Assembly: GCF_900110925.1 (NCBI RefSeq)
Contig: NZ_FOFP01000002.1
Span: forward strand, 186,001 to 250,000
Direction: 5' to 3'
DNA length: 64,000 nucleotides
Source of the DNA: Pseudomonas cuatrocienegasensis
GTDB lineage: Bacteria; Pseudomonadota; Gammaproteobacteria; Pseudomonadales; Pseudomonadaceae
Both the position numbers and the translations under genes were made by a program. Positions 27,868-37,480 of this stretch are shown piece by piece (position 1 is the first letter of the stretch; each line of letters starts with the position of its first letter). The notes under the pieces are model-generated. The model worked only from the letters and a program-made list of their open reading frames with translations, ran no database searches and was not told where the DNA came from.

Positions 27868-28899
27868 ATGGCCCTGCCCCGCATCACATCGCCCCATGCC
27901 ACGGGCAGCAACCGCACCCAGCAGGTCATGCTGCAGGTGCTGTTGGCCACGCTGCCGGGCATCTTCGCCCTGACCTGGCTGTTCGGCGCCGGCACCCTGT
28001 TCAACCTGCTGTGGGCCAGCCTCTGTGCCCTGGGCTTCGAGGCCGCGCTGCTGGCGGCGCGCAAGCGGCCGGTGCAGTTCTTTCTCAAGGACTGCAGCGC
28101 CCTGCTCACCGCCGTACTCCTGGCCCTGGCCCTGCCGCCCTACTCGCCCTGGTGGCTGACCCTGGTTGCCTGCGGCTTTGCCATCGGTTTCGGCAAGCAA
28201 CTCTACGGCGGCCTGGGGCAGAACCCGTTCAACCCGGCCATGCTCGGCTATGTGGTGGTGCTGATTTCCTTCCCGCTGGAGATGACCAGCTGGCCGGCGC
28301 CGCATAGCATCGGCCTGGTCGAAGGGCTGGGGCACATCCTGGGCATTGCCAGCCTGCCCGATGGCTGGGTGCAAGCCACGGCGCTGGATGCCCTGAAGAT
28401 CAATAAGAGCCTGACCATCAATGAGCTGCACGCCACCAGCCCAGCCTTTGGCTACCTCGGCGGCGCTGGCAGCGAGGCGGTCAACCTGGCGTTTCTCGCC
28501 GGCGGCCTGTACCTGCTGCACAAGCGCCTGTTCAGTTGGCACGCGCCAGTCGGCATGCTCGCCGCGCTGTTCGTCATGAGCCTGCTGTTCTGGAATGGCA
28601 GCGGCTCGGACTCCAACGGCTCGCCGCTGTTTCACCTGCTCACCGGCGCGACCATGCTCGGCGCCTTCTTTATCGTCACCGACCCGGTCAGCGGCGCCAC
28701 CAGCAACCGCGGCCGGCTGATCTTCGGCGCTGGCGTGGGCATCCTGGCCTACGTGATCCGCGCCTGGGGCGGCTACCCCGATGGCGTCGCTTTCGCCGTG
28801 CTGCTGATGAACCTGGCCGCCCCGACCATCGACTACTACACGCGGCCACGCACCTACGGGCACCGCAAACCCACAAACGGCTTCAAGGTGGGGGACTGA
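27868..28899 (+). CDS. rsxD: Electron transport complex subunit RsxD
   Basis: A 343-residue polytopic protein of the NqrB/RnfD family. Conserved [14 protein letters not shown] and the flavinylation segment DPVSGATSN (FMN linked to Thr) are present, and [18 protein letters not shown] fits the family. Part of the membrane arm of the Rsx complex. rsxG starts two bases after the stop. Confidence 0.94.
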   Translation: MALPRITSPHATGSNRTQQVMLQVLLATLPGIFALTWLFGAGTLFNLLWASLCALGFEAALLAARKRPVQFFLKDCSALLTAVLLALALPPYSPWWLTLVACGFAIGFGKQLYGGLGQNPFNPAMLGYVVVLISFPLEMTSWPAPHSIGLVEGLGHILGIASLPDGWVQATALDALKINKSLTINELHATSPAFGYLGGAGSEAVNLAFLAGGLYLLHKRLFSWHAPVGMLAALFVMSLLFWNGSGSDSNGSPLFHLLTGATMLGAFFIVTDPVSGATSNRGRLIFGAGVGILAYVIRAWGGYPDGVAFAVLLMNLAAPTIDYYTRPRTYGHRKPTNGFKVGD

Positions 28900-28901
28900 A
28901 T

Positions 28902-29537
28902 ATGCTGCCGGAAATCAGCCGCTCGATGCTCAAAAACGCCCTGGTCCTCGGCCTGTTTGCCGTGGTCACGGTCGGCGGGGTCACCCTGATCCAGCAAGCC
29001 ACTGCAGGGCGCATCGAGGCCGCCGCCCGCGCCGCCCAGGTGCGCGCCCTGGGCGAGATCCTGCCACCGGGCAGTTATGACAACGACCTGCTCGACGCCA
29101 GCATGAGCCTGCAGGACCCACTGCTTGGCGGTCGAGGCGCCCAACCGGCGTACCGGGCGTACAAAGACGGCCAGCCCAGCGCAGTGATCCTGCAGGCCAC
29201 CGCGCCGGATGGCTACAGCGGCGCCATCGAGCTGCTGGTGGGCATCCGTACCGACGGCCAGGTCGCTGGTGTGCGCGTGCTCAAGCACCGCGAAACGCCC
29301 GGCCTGGGCGACAAGATCGAGCTGGCCAAGAGTGCCTGGATCCACAGTTTCGCGGGCAAGTCGCTGAACAACCCCGATGAATCGGGCTGGGCGGTGAAAA
29401 AGGACCGTGGCGACTTCGATCAGTTTGCCGGCGCCACCATCACCCCGCGCGCCGTGGTCAAGGCGGTGCACAATGCCCTGCTGTACTTCCAGGCCCATCG
29501 CGCCAGCCTGCTCGGCTTGCCGGAGACACAGCCATGA
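28902..29537 (+). CDS. rsxG: Electron transport complex subunit RsxG (FMN-binding)
   Basis: A 211-residue protein with one N-terminal helix and a periplasmic FMN-binding domain. The covalent FMN site is in [12 protein letters not shown] (second Thr). [12 protein letters not shown] is also conserved. The frame is open far upstream inside rsxD, but ATG at 28902 directly follows the rsxD stop and gives the family N-terminus. rsxE overlaps its end by four bases. Confidence 0.93.
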   Translation: MLPEISRSMLKNALVLGLFAVVTVGGVTLIQQATAGRIEAAARAAQVRALGEILPPGSYDNDLLDASMSLQDPLLGGRGAQPAYRAYKDGQPSAVILQATAPDGYSGAIELLVGIRTDGQVAGVRVLKHRETPGLGDKIELAKSAWIHSFAGKSLNNPDESGWAVKKDRGDFDQFAGATITPRAVVKAVHNALLYFQAHRASLLGLPETQP

Positions 29538-30241
29538 CCCGTTACCGCGACATCACCGTAAATGGCCTGTGGAAGAACAACCCGGCCCTGGTGCAACTGC
29601 TCGGTCTCTGCCCCCTGCTGGGTGTGAGCAACTCCACGGTCAACGCCCTCGGCCTGGCGCTGGCCAGCGCGGTGGTGCTGATCTGCTCCAACACCGCAGT
29701 CTCGCTGGTGCGCGGGGTGGTCAATACGGCAGTTCGCCTGCCGGCCTTCGTGATGATCATCGCCGCCCTGACCACCTGCATCGAGTTACTGATGCAGGCC
29801 TTTACCTACGAGCTGTACCAGATCCTCGGCATCTTTATTCCGCTGATCACCACCAACTGCGTGATCCTCGGCCGCGCCGACGGCTTTGCCGCCAAGCACG
29901 ACCCGGCGCGCGCCGCCTACGACGGCCTGATGATGGGCATTGGCTTCGGCCTGGTGCTGGTGCTGATCGGTGCCGCGCGCGAACTGCTTGGCACAGGCGC
30001 GCTATTTGCCAATATGCACCTGCTGTTCGGCCCCATCGCCAATGACTGGCAACTGACCCTGATCGCGGACTACAAGGGCTTTTTGCTGGCGATTCTGCCG
30101 CCCGGCGCCTTTATCGTTCTGGGCCTGCTGATCGCCGGCAAGAACCGCATCGACCAGGCCCTGGCCGAGCGCGCCAAGGCCGCCGCCCCTGAAGCACCCG
30201 CGCAAAGCCGCCGGGTACGGGTCACCGGGGTGATCGAATGA
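29534..30241 (+). CDS. rsxE: Electron transport complex subunit RsxE
   Basis: A 235-residue membrane protein of the NqrD/RnfE family with six helices. [21 protein letters not shown] and [19 protein letters not shown] hold the conserved membrane cysteines. It pairs with RsxA. It overlaps rsxG and nth by four bases each. Confidence 0.94.
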   Translation: MTRYRDITVNGLWKNNPALVQLLGLCPLLGVSNSTVNALGLALASAVVLICSNTAVSLVRGVVNTAVRLPAFVMIIAALTTCIELLMQAFTYELYQILGIFIPLITTNCVILGRADGFAAKHDPARAAYDGLMMGIGFGLVLVLIGAARELLGTGALFANMHLLFGPIANDWQLTLIADYKGFLLAILPPGAFIVLGLLIAGKNRIDQALAERAKAAAPEAPAQSRRVRVTGVIE

Positions 30242-30876
30242 ACGCAGCCAAACGCCTGGAAATCTTCCGCCGCCTGCACGAAGACAACCCTGAGCCCAAG
30301 ACCGAGCTGGCCTACAGCACGCCGTTCGAGCTGCTGGTGGCGGTGACCCTGTCGGCCCAGGCCACCGATGTCAGCGTCAACAAGGCCACCGCCAAGCTGT
30401 TCCCCGTGGCCAACACCCCGGAGGCCATCTACGCCCTCGGCGTCGACGGCCTGTCGGCATACATCAAGACCATCGGCCTGTACAACAGCAAGGCGAAGAA
30501 CGTCATCGAAGCCTGCCGCCTGCTGATCGAAAAGCACGGCAGTCAGGTACCGGACAACCGCGAAGACCTCGAAGCCCTGCCCGGCGTCGGCCGCAAGACC
30601 GCCAACGTGGTGCTCAACACCGCTTTTCGCCAGTTGGCCATGGCGGTGGACACGCATATCTTCCGCGTCAGCAACCGCACCGGCATCGCCCCAGGCAAGA
30701 ATGTGGTGGAAGTGGAAAAGAAGCTGCTCAAGTTCGTGCCCAAGGACTATCTGCTCGACGCTCACCACTGGCTGATCCTGCACGGGCGCTACGTCTGTGT
30801 GGCGCGCAAGCCGCGCTGTGGCAGTTGCCGTATCGAAGATTTGTGCGAATACCGCGAGAAAACCTCGAACGATTGA
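30238..30876 (+). CDS. nth: Endonuclease III
   Basis: A 212-residue DNA glycosylase/AP lyase that removes oxidised pyrimidines. The helix-hairpin-helix [12 protein letters not shown] carries catalytic Lys120, and Asp138 (AVDTH) is present. The 4Fe-4S ligands are Cys187, Cys194, Cys197 and Cys203, the same numbering as E. coli Nth. It is translationally coupled to rsxE, which matches the E. coli rsxABCDGE-nth order. Confidence 0.97.
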   Translation: MNAAKRLEIFRRLHEDNPEPKTELAYSTPFELLVAVTLSAQATDVSVNKATAKLFPVANTPEAIYALGVDGLSAYIKTIGLYNSKAKNVIEACRLLIEKHGSQVPDNREDLEALPGVGRKTANVVLNTAFRQLAMAVDTHIFRVSNRTGIAPGKNVVEVEKKLLKFVPKDYLLDAHHWLILHGRYVCVARKPRCGSCRIEDLCEYREKTSND

Positions 30877-30982
30877 GCGTCAGAGGTTTTTCCATGCCAG
30901 TCGATTGAAAAAATCTTTTTTACCCGCCCGCTGTTTCTCTATATAAGGTGCGCAATCGCCCCCGTAGCCTGGAGTGAATGCA

Positions 30983-31162
30983 ATGAGCACCGGCAAAGAG
31001 AATCTTGAACTCGAAGACGACTTCGTCGCGGAAGACGCGGATGATGCCGAAGCACCGGTCGAAGTGGCGAAAACCAACCTGACCAAGCGCCGCATCATCG
31101 ACAACTTCCTCGAAGAACGTCGCCTGCACAAACAACTGGCCGAGTACGACTTCGATATTTGA
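30983..31162 (+). CDS. Small acidic PA3496-family protein
   Basis: A 59-residue protein with an acidic N-terminal half (LELEDDFVAEDADDAEAPVE) and a basic/charged C-terminus (KRRIIDNFLEERRLHKQLAEYDFDI). It matches, from memory, the PA3496 family placed after nth in Pseudomonas and annotated as a putative envelope integrity protein. GGAG is 8 bases before ATG 30983; a GTG at 30974 overlaps that site. It has its own terminator. Confidence 0.8.
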   Translation: MSTGKENLELEDDFVAEDADDAEAPVEVAKTNLTKRRIIDNFLEERRLHKQLAEYDFDI

Positions 31163-31180
31163 AGCCCCTCACCAACAAAA

Positions 31181-31214
31181 AGCCCCGTCCAGGTAGCCTG
31201 GCCGGGGCTTTTTT
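31181..31214 (+). terminator. Rho-independent terminator of the PA3496-like gene
   Basis: AGCCCCG...CGGGGCT stem, with an inner CCAGG/CCTGG stem, is followed by TTTTTT. The symmetric A run before the stem would allow it to work on the other strand too. Confidence 0.9.
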
Positions 31215-31310
31215 GTTGGCTGTGTTGCACGGCGTCAATGCTTTTCGTGAGAGCCGCGCCCCGCGGCGAATGCCATGGGCAACGCCGAAATAACTGAATG
31301 GCTGCAATCG

Positions 31311-31336
31311 ATTCGCCCCGAGGCGGGGCTCCTACG
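31311..31336 (-). repeat. REP-type palindrome
   Basis: On the minus strand CGTAGGAGCCCCGCCTCGGG is followed by GCGAAT: the GTAGGAGC head plus a CCCCGCCTCGGGG hairpin, as in Pseudomonas REP elements. It marks the left border of the accessory region. Confidence 0.65.
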
Positions 31337-31406
31337 CGCGTTCGCGGGTTCACACAGGTGCTGCGTTATGACCTGCATAGCCTTAAACAGGAGCCGATTC
31401 ACTCGA

Positions 31407-32354
31407 CTAAGTGCTGGCCGCATTCAACAACGTCAACTCATCGGCGCTCAGCACAAGATCTGCCGCCTCAACCAGCATAGGCAATTGCGCAGGGCTGGTG
31501 ATGCTTGCGATAGGCGCACTGATGCCGGGTTGCTGCCTCAGCCAGGCCAGGGCAACACTGGCTTGGCTGACTGCACGCTGCTGAGCAACGCTCAGCAGGG
31601 CTGCCAGGATCCGCTGCCCGCGTGGGGTGAAGTAACGCTGCAGATCTTCAGCACGCGGGTGCCCCTGAATATCTGCGACATCTCGGTACTTACCCGTGAG
31701 AAAACCGGACGCCAAGCTGAAGTAGCTGACTACTCCGATGTGATTATCCAAGGCAAAGCCCTGGATGCTCTGCTCAAAATCGGCACGATCATGCAGGTTG
31801 TACTCTAGCTGCAGCACATCGTAGCGAGGCAGCCCCTCGCGCTCACAGGCACGTGCTGCTTGCAGTTGCTCCAGGCTGTAATTGGACGCCCCGATCGCCC
31901 TGACCTTGCCCGCGCTAATCAATGCTTGATACGCGCTCAGGGTCTCTTCGTGGGGTGTTTGCGTGTCGGGAAAATGGGAAAAGTACAGGTCGATGTAATC
32001 GGTATTCAGTCTGCGCAGCGAATCCTCCACCGCCTTGGTTATGCAGCCGCGGGACAAGCCGCCTGTACCGTCGCCTATGTCTGCACCTACTTTGGTAAAT
32101 AACGTGAGTCGGTCACGCAGGCTGCGATTACGCGCGATCCAGGCACCAATCACTCGCTCCGACTCGCCCCCAACATGGCCGTCAACCCAAACGGAATACA
32201 TATCCGCCGTGTCGATGGTGGTGATACCCGCCTCGAAGGCGGCGCTCAGCACCGACAGCGAGGTGCGCTCGTCAATCGTCCAACCGAATACATTGCCGCC
32301 TAGAACGACCGGCGAGATAGTGAGGCCCGTCTGGCCCAGAACCTTGGAATGCAT
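31407..32354 (-). CDS. Aldo/keto reductase
   Basis: A 315-residue TIM-barrel NADPH-dependent oxidoreductase. The catalytic tetrad is visible: Asp48, Tyr53 (ADMYS), Lys88 (FTKVG) and His127 (FSHFPD). It belongs to the YajO/PdxI/general stress AKR branch; substrate unknown. The frame is open up to 32588 inside the GGT gene, but ATG at 32354 has a GAGGAG-type site just upstream and gives the normal N-terminus (KVLGQTGLTISPVVLGG). Its start follows the GGT stop by 13 bases, so it is the last gene of the GntR-headed operon. Confidence 0.88.
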   Translation of the reverse strand: MHSKVLGQTGLTISPVVLGGNVFGWTIDERTSLSVLSAAFEAGITTIDTADMYSVWVDGHVGGESERVIGAWIARNRSLRDRLTLFTKVGADIGDGTGGLSRGCITKAVEDSLRRLNTDYIDLYFSHFPDTQTPHEETLSAYQALISAGKVRAIGASNYSLEQLQAARACEREGLPRYDVLQLEYNLHDRADFEQSIQGFALDNHIGVVSYFSLASGFLTGKYRDVADIQGHPRAEDLQRYFTPRGQRILAALLSVAQQRAVSQASVALAWLRQQPGISAPIASITSPAQLPMLVEAADLVLSADELTLLNAAST

Positions 32355-32367
32355 GGCCCCTCTCCTC

Positions 32368-33978
32368 TTAGCAAACCGCGATATGAGAGTCGGCGCGGGG
32401 CTCGCAACCGCCACAGAGCACGCCGCTGTGCGGATCGCGAAGAATGATCTGCCCGCGCCCGTAGTCAGTAAGGTCATGGGCAATCTGCACGGCATGGCCA
32501 CGGCGCGACAAGGCCATCGCCAGGTCACGTGAGGCCGCCTGTTCGATGCCCACTTGCTGGCCACCGAGCCACTGCCAGCGCGGTGCATCCAGCGCCGCCT
32601 GAGGGTTGAGGCCGAAGTCGACCAGGTTCATGACCATCTGCACATGCCCCTGGGGCTGCATGTAGCCGCCCATCACACCAAACGGCCCAAGCGGTGTATC
32701 GCCGCGACTGAGAAAACCCGGAATGATCGTGTGGAAGGTTTTTTTACCCGGTTCGAGGCTGTTGACATGCCCCTGGTCGAGCCTGAACTCCGCGCCCCGG
32801 TTTTGCAGGGCAATACCGCTGTTCGGCAGGACCACACCGGAGCCGAAACCGTGGTAATTGCTTTGGATGAACGAGACCATATTGCCGTCGTCGTCAGCGG
32901 TCGCCAGGTAAACCGTGCCGCTGGCTTGAGGATCGCCGTATTGCGGTTCACGGGCAGTGTCGCCAATCAAAGCACGGCGCTGTTCGAGATAAGCAGGGCT
33001 GAGCAACGCCTCTACTGCCACGCGCATGTGCTCAGGATCAGTGATGTGTTGAAAGCCATCGGCATAGGCCAGCTTCATCGCTTCGAGCTGGCGGTGCCAG
33101 GTCTGGGCACTGTCGCGCTGGTCGAACTCGAAGCCCTCGAGCATCTTGAGGGTCATCAGAGCGATCAGGCCCTGGCCACTCGGCGGAATCTCCCAGACAT
33201 CAACACCTCGATAGTTGACGCTGATCGGCTCAACCCAGCGAGCCCGATAATCGTTCAGGTCTGTGGCGCGCAGGTAACCGCCAGTGGCACGGGCATGAGC
33301 GTCAAGACGCTCAGCCAGGGCGCCGCGATAGAAACTCTCACAATTGCTGGCTGCAAGCTCAGCCAACGTCTGTGCCTGGGCTGGATTGCGAAACAGCTCA
33401 CCCGCCTTGGGGGCACGGCCATTGATCAGAAAGGTTTCGAACCAGGCCTCCAAAGCAGGGCTGCGATGCGCCGTGAACTCCTGCAAGGCTATCTGCCATT
33501 GGTGAGCGACCACCGGCGATACCGGAAAACCCTCGCGCGCCAACTCGAACGCCGGCTGTAGAAGTTCGGCAAACGGCAGACGACCAAACCGCGCGGACAA
33601 CTCTGCCCAGGCCGAGGGGCACCCTGGAACCGTTACCGGCGTCCACCCGTAAATCGGCATTTGCGCGTGCCCTGCAGACACGACTGCCTCGCGACTCAAC
33701 TGCGCAGGCGCATAGCCGCTGCCATCCAACCCGTACAGACGGCCCTTGACCCAGACCAGTGCAAAGGCATCGCCACCGATACCGCAACCTGTTGGCTCCA
33801 CCACCGTCAACGCGGCCGCTGTCGCAATAGCCGCATCGATAGCGTTACCGCCACGACGCAGCATACTGATACCCACTTCGGCCGCCAGCGGCTGTGAAGT
33901 AGCGACCATCCCGCGCCGGGCAAAAACTGCCTGACGCTGGGACGCATAGGGGTATTGATGAGCAGAGAAATCGAACAT
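32368..33978 (-). CDS. Gamma-glutamyltransferase family protein without signal peptide
   Basis: A 536-residue Ntn hydrolase. Autoprocessing and catalysis are expected at Thr355 (ASG/TVYLATADDDG), which aligns with E. coli GGT Thr391 by spacing to the DGN motif. Also present are CGIGGDAFALVW, PPSGQGLIALMTLKML and the GGYMQPQGHVQMVMN substrate loop. There is no signal sequence, so it should act in the cytoplasm, like YwrD-type proteins. It hydrolyses or transfers gamma-glutamyl groups; the true substrate is unknown. It lies downstream of a polar amino acid ABC transporter and upstream of an aldo/keto reductase. Confidence 0.87.
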   Translation of the reverse strand: MFDFSAHQYPYASQRQAVFARRGMVATSQPLAAEVGISMLRRGGNAIDAAIATAAALTVVEPTGCGIGGDAFALVWVKGRLYGLDGSGYAPAQLSREAVVSAGHAQMPIYGWTPVTVPGCPSAWAELSARFGRLPFAELLQPAFELAREGFPVSPVVAHQWQIALQEFTAHRSPALEAWFETFLINGRAPKAGELFRNPAQAQTLAELAASNCESFYRGALAERLDAHARATGGYLRATDLNDYRARWVEPISVNYRGVDVWEIPPSGQGLIALMTLKMLEGFEFDQRDSAQTWHRQLEAMKLAYADGFQHITDPEHMRVAVEALLSPAYLEQRRALIGDTAREPQYGDPQASGTVYLATADDDGNMVSFIQSNYHGFGSGVVLPNSGIALQNRGAEFRLDQGHVNSLEPGKKTFHTIIPGFLSRGDTPLGPFGVMGGYMQPQGHVQMVMNLVDFGLNPQAALDAPRWQWLGGQQVGIEQAASRDLAMALSRRGHAVQIAHDLTDYGRGQIILRDPHSGVLCGGCEPRADSHIAVC

Positions 33979-34013
33979 GGACAGGTACTCAAAATAAAAA
34001 ACCTGCGTGCTGC

Positions 34014-34793
34014 TCAGAGCACGCGACTGAGGAAAGCACGGGTGCGTGGATGTTGTGGCTGGCTGAAAATCTGTTCCGGCGGGCCTTGTTCAATCAACTC
34101 GCCCTGATCGAGGACCACCACACGGTCAGCGACCTCGCGGGCAAAGCCCATTTCATGGGTCACCACGACCATGGTCATGCCCTCCTCTGCAAGCTCCTTC
34201 ATTACCTGCAGGACTTCACCCACAGTCTCAGGGTCAAGGGCACTGGTAGGCTCGTCGAACAACATTGCCTGCGGCTTCATTGCCAGCGCCCGGGCGATGG
34301 CAACCCGCTGTTGCTGCCCGCCGGAGAGCTGCGCGGGGTAATGATCGGCCTTATCGGTCAACCCCACCCGCCCCAACAATCGCCTGGCATCCTCCAACGC
34401 AGCTGCGCGACTCACACCCAGTACCTGGATGGGCGCCTCGATGATGTTTTCCAACGCGGTCATGTGCGGGAACAGGTTGAAGCGCTGGAAGACCATGCCG
34501 ATATCACGCCGTTGTCGGGCGATATTGCGCTCGGTATCGCGAACCAGGCTTCCGTCAGGGCGCTCGCGATAGCCCATGGCCTGGCCATTGACGCGGATAC
34601 GCCCGGCCTGGATGTCTTCGAGCAGGTTGATACAGCGAATAAAGGTGGTCTTGCCGGAACCAGACGCGCCGATCAGTACCACCACCTCCCCCCGCCGTAC
34701 CTGCAAGGAGATGCCTTTGAGAATCTGCAGCTCACCAAACGACTTGTGGATACCTGAGGCTTCGATAACAAATTCATCATTCAGAGATGTCAT
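34014..34793 (-). CDS. Polar amino acid ABC transporter ATP-binding protein
   Basis: A 259-residue ATPase. Walker A is GASGSGKT at residues 42-49, signature LSGGQQQR, Walker [12 protein letters not shown] and the switch His in VVTHEMGFA. It is of the GlnQ/HisP type. It starts one base after the end of the permease gene and lies 35 bases before the GGT gene. It powers uptake of the ligand of the adjacent binding protein, possibly a gamma-glutamyl compound or other polar amino acid (inference). Confidence 0.94.
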   Translation of the reverse strand: MTSLNDEFVIEASGIHKSFGELQILKGISLQVRRGEVVVLIGASGSGKTTFIRCINLLEDIQAGRIRVNGQAMGYRERPDGSLVRDTERNIARQRRDIGMVFQRFNLFPHMTALENIIEAPIQVLGVSRAAALEDARRLLGRVGLTDKADHYPAQLSGGQQQRVAIARALAMKPQAMLFDEPTSALDPETVGEVLQVMKELAEEGMTMVVVTHEMGFAREVADRVVVLDQGELIEQGPPEQIFSQPQHPRTRAFLSRVL

Positions 34794-34794
34794 T

Positions 34795-35556
34795 TCAACG
34801 CCCCCTCAACAACTTCATGGCCTGCCGACCAAACATCCGACTGCTGGCAGGAGGTGCTGACTGACTGAATCGCACCTCCAGCCAACGCTGGAAGAATCCC
34901 CACAGGGTGGTCAGAAGCAGGAAGTAAATCGCCACGACCAGGTACAGCTCGAACACCCGGAACGTCGCCGAGGTCACCATCTGGGTGCTCAGCAGCAACT
35001 CCTGCACGCCGATCACACTCACCAGCGTGGTGTTCTTGAGCATCACGTTGAACTCGTTGCCAATCGGCGGCACGATCACCCGGAACGCTTGCGGCAGGAC
35101 AATGCGGCGCATCAGTTTGCCAAACGTCATACCCAGGGAGCGGGATGCTTCGTATTGGCCCTTATCAACCGCGCCAATACCGGCGCGGATGATCTCAGCC
35201 ATGTAAGCCCCCTCGTTGAGGCCCAGGGCAATGATTGCCGCCTGGATATTGCCCGGCAGAATGAACCAGCCCAGATCGATATCCTCGAAACGAAAGATGC
35301 CGCCCGCAGCAAGGGCGGTATAGAGGAAAACGATCTGCACCAGCAGCGGCGTACCTCGCATCAGCCACACGTAGAAGCGCACGGGATACTGCAGCAAGGG
35401 GTTAGTCGACAAACGCATCAACGCCGCCGCCAATCCAAGGGCACACCCCAGGACCATGGCCGACACGCTGATCACGCAGGTCAGCCATAAGCCATACAAG
35501 TAGACGTCGCTAGGTTGCAGCAGGTACTGCCAGAAAATATCCCAATTGAAATCCAC
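34795..35556 (-). CDS. Polar amino acid ABC transporter permease
   Basis: A 253-residue inner-membrane protein of the HisMQ/GlnP family with about five helices. The EAA loop ([24 protein letters not shown], abbreviated: EASRSLGM...VLPQA) that contacts the ATPase is clear. Only one permease gene is present, so it probably works as a homodimer. It lies 10 bases after the binding-protein gene. Confidence 0.93.
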   Translation of the reverse strand: MDFNWDIFWQYLLQPSDVYLYGLWLTCVISVSAMVLGCALGLAAALMRLSTNPLLQYPVRFYVWLMRGTPLLVQIVFLYTALAAGGIFRFEDIDLGWFILPGNIQAAIIALGLNEGAYMAEIIRAGIGAVDKGQYEASRSLGMTFGKLMRRIVLPQAFRVIVPPIGNEFNVMLKNTTLVSVIGVQELLLSTQMVTSATFRVFELYLVVAIYFLLLTTLWGFFQRWLEVRFSQSAPPASSRMFGRQAMKLLRGR

Positions 35557-35566
35557 TGCTCAGCCC

Positions 35567-36373
35567 TCAATCCAGCTTGTCGCTTTCGACATGCCACTTG
35601 CGCAGCAGGGCCATATAGCTGCCGTCTTCACGCATATCCTCAAGGGCCTGTGCAACGGCAGCACTCAACAGGGCATCGTCCTTGCGGATACCAAAACCGG
35701 TCAGAATCCGGCTGAAGGCCGGGACCGCCTCCTGAAACAGATCAGGTGCCATGCCTTGGTAGTAACCAGCGGTCTCCACCGTGGTGCCATACGCATCGGC
35801 CTGGCCAATGCGCAGCGCCTGGAAGGCATCTGTATCGGTGTTGTAAGCCACCAGTTTCATGGGTGGACTGCCGGCCTCGGCAAGCTTCTTATTTTCTTCC
35901 TCGAGCAGCGTTCTGATCGTCGAGCCGTTGAGCACGGCCACCTTCAAACCCGAGAGATCAGCCAGCGCATTGACCCCCTTAGGATTACCTTTGGGCACAA
36001 CCACTGACTGGCTGGAGTACATGTAATTGACGATGTCGATCACTTCACGCCGTTCAGGCTTGTCGAAAAGCTGATCGGCAATCATGTCGCACTGACCTGC
36101 CAACAACGCGGGCAGCAACCCGGAGAAAGGAATAACGCGCCAGGTTACTTGCTTGTTACCCAGATGCTCGGCCAGCGCAGTACCAAGGTCGACCGTCAAC
36201 CCGGTGGGTTGTTGAGTGGCATCGAAAAATACCAGCGGTGGTGAATCCATGCCCGAGCAGTAGGTTAGTTTTGCGGCGTCCTGCAGACGCTCGGGCAGCT
36301 CAGGCGCTGCAAACACTGAAGGAACGGTTAGAGCAAGTACAAAGGCGCCGAGCGTTTTTCTGTAGTGGGGCAT
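35567..36373 (-). CDS. Periplasmic amino-acid-binding protein (ABC transporter)
   Basis: A 268-residue protein of solute-binding family 3. Signal peptide at residues 1-22 (TLGAFVLALTVPSVFA). The mature part starts with KLTYCSGMDSPPLVFFD; typical family stretches are PTGLTVDLGTALAEHLG and CDMIADQLFDKPERRE. The Arg that normally fixes the ligand carboxylate is not obvious in the short motif, so ligand type is open. The frame is open to 36427; ATG at 36373 has GGAG at 7 bases and places the signal peptide at the start. It lies 63 bases after the GntR gene. Confidence 0.9.
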   Translation of the reverse strand: MPHYRKTLGAFVLALTVPSVFAAPELPERLQDAAKLTYCSGMDSPPLVFFDATQQPTGLTVDLGTALAEHLGNKQVTWRVIPFSGLLPALLAGQCDMIADQLFDKPERREVIDIVNYMYSSQSVVVPKGNPKGVNALADLSGLKVAVLNGSTIRTLLEEENKKLAEAGSPPMKLVAYNTDTDAFQALRIGQADAYGTTVETAGYYQGMAPDLFQEAVPAFSRILTGFGIRKDDALLSAAVAQALEDMREDGSYMALLRKWHVESDKLD

Positions 36374-36436
36374 GACGACACTCCGATTGCGATCAGGGAC
36401 TGGCAGTATTTGAATAGCGAGGAGCAAGCAGACGGG

Positions 36437-37105
36437 TCAGACGCCCGTTTCGAGAAAGCGCACTAGCTCAGGGACAGTGCCCTCAATGTGTTCACGGACC
36501 ACACGCTCGGCTTGGTCAGGATCGCCATTGCGCAAGGCGTCGAGGATGACCGCGTGTTCCTGACGGGCACTCAGGGGTTTGTCGGCATGCTGCAACCAGA
36601 GGCGCATATGCGGCTCAATCACCGAGTACAACGCGGTGATCTGGCGCATCAGCCGAGGGCGCCCGCTCAGACTGCAGAGGTATTCATGGAAAGCCCGGTG
36701 GCGGCTGACCCATTCGGCGCTGTCGTCGCGAAAGTCATCCATGTCATCCAGCAGGCGCTCAAGCATGCTCAGGTGTCGGGCAGTGATTTTTCCGACCGCG
36801 ACCCGGATCGCCAGCCCTTCGAGCGCACTGCGCATCTCGAAGACCTCATGCATTTCATCGATATTCAGGCCACTGACGATGGCGCCTCGGTTGGGTCGCA
36901 GGGTTATCAACCCCTCTGCCGCCAGCCTGCGAAACGCTTCGCGCACCGGCATACGGCTCATGCCGACTTCACCGGCGATGTCATCGGCGATTAAACGATC
37001 ACCTTTGCGGTACTGGCCTTTGCAGATGGCATCGAGCAGATAGCCATAGGCTTCTTCCTCGGCGGTCATCGGTTGCTGAGCAGTATGTGCAGGTACTATT
37101 CGCAT
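36437..37105 (-). CDS. GntR family regulator (FadR/FCD subfamily)
   Basis: A 222-residue regulator. N-terminal winged helix (GDRLIADDIAGEVGMSRMPV, then REAFRRLAAEGLI) and C-terminal all-helical FCD ligand domain with the metal-site residues (FEMRSALEG, HRAFHEYL, EHAVILDAL, VREHIEG). A longer frame reaches 37135, but ATG at 37105 has AGAGGA 6 bases upstream. It is the first gene of the ABC transporter/GGT/AKR operon and likely its regulator. An inverted repeat just in front of the start is a candidate autoregulatory site. Confidence 0.9.
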   Translation of the reverse strand: MRIVPAHTAQQPMTAEEEAYGYLLDAICKGQYRKGDRLIADDIAGEVGMSRMPVREAFRRLAAEGLITLRPNRGAIVSGLNIDEMHEVFEMRSALEGLAIRVAVGKITARHLSMLERLLDDMDDFRDDSAEWVSRHRAFHEYLCSLSGRPRLMRQITALYSVIEPHMRLWLQHADKPLSARQEHAVILDALRNGDPDQAERVVREHIEGTVPELVRFLETGV

Positions 37106-37117
37106 AAAGAATCCTCT

Positions 37118-37143
37118 TTGGATTTTTGTATCCAATTATCCAA
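37118..37143. promoter_or_regulatory. Candidate GntR operator
   Basis: TTGGAT at 37118-37123 and ATCCAA at 37130-37135 form a perfect 6-6-6 inverted repeat. A third half-site ATCCAA lies at 37138-37143. The site begins 13 bases upstream of the GntR start codon. It fits autoregulation by a FadR-type dimer; this is inference. Confidence 0.6.
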
Positions 37144-37447
37144 AGTGAATGCAGAGGGCATGCCAGAAAATTAAAAGCCCTTCTAACATTCTGTTTTCAA
37201 TAGAAATCGTGCTGCGAGGTCGCGCTGTGAGTACAAAGGTAGAGAGGTCTTAATGTCATAAAACGGGGCACAACACCCCAAAATGAAGCGCGGGGTTACG
37301 GCAGGTAACGCGCCAACATCCGCTCAATCAGCGAGGACGCGACGGTGCCGGTCGGCAACTACTCGGCTTGGGGCCAAAGAGGTGTCATCAAGACGCGTGA
37401 TGGGGCGGGAGATACATGCTGCTGCGGGATAACCGCAGCGCAGGAGA
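37144..37447. other. Gene-free stretch between GntR and the binding-protein gene
   Basis: About 300 bases without a supported gene. GGGGCACAACACCCC at 37264-37278 is a small hairpin. Short frames exist on both strands but none has a ribosome site or a family match I recognise. It may include the promoter of the minus-strand GntR operon (nearest to 37144) and decayed sequence further left. Confidence 0.4.
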
Positions 37448-37472
37448 AAGGTCCAGCACGGAGCTGGACCTT
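37448..37472 (-). terminator. Terminator of the polyamine-type binding protein gene
   Basis: AAGGTCCAGC-ACGGA-GCTGGACCTT hairpin, beginning 8 bases after the minus-strand gene's stop. The T tract is modest on both sides. Confidence 0.7.
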
Positions 37473-37480
37473 GAAGGGTT

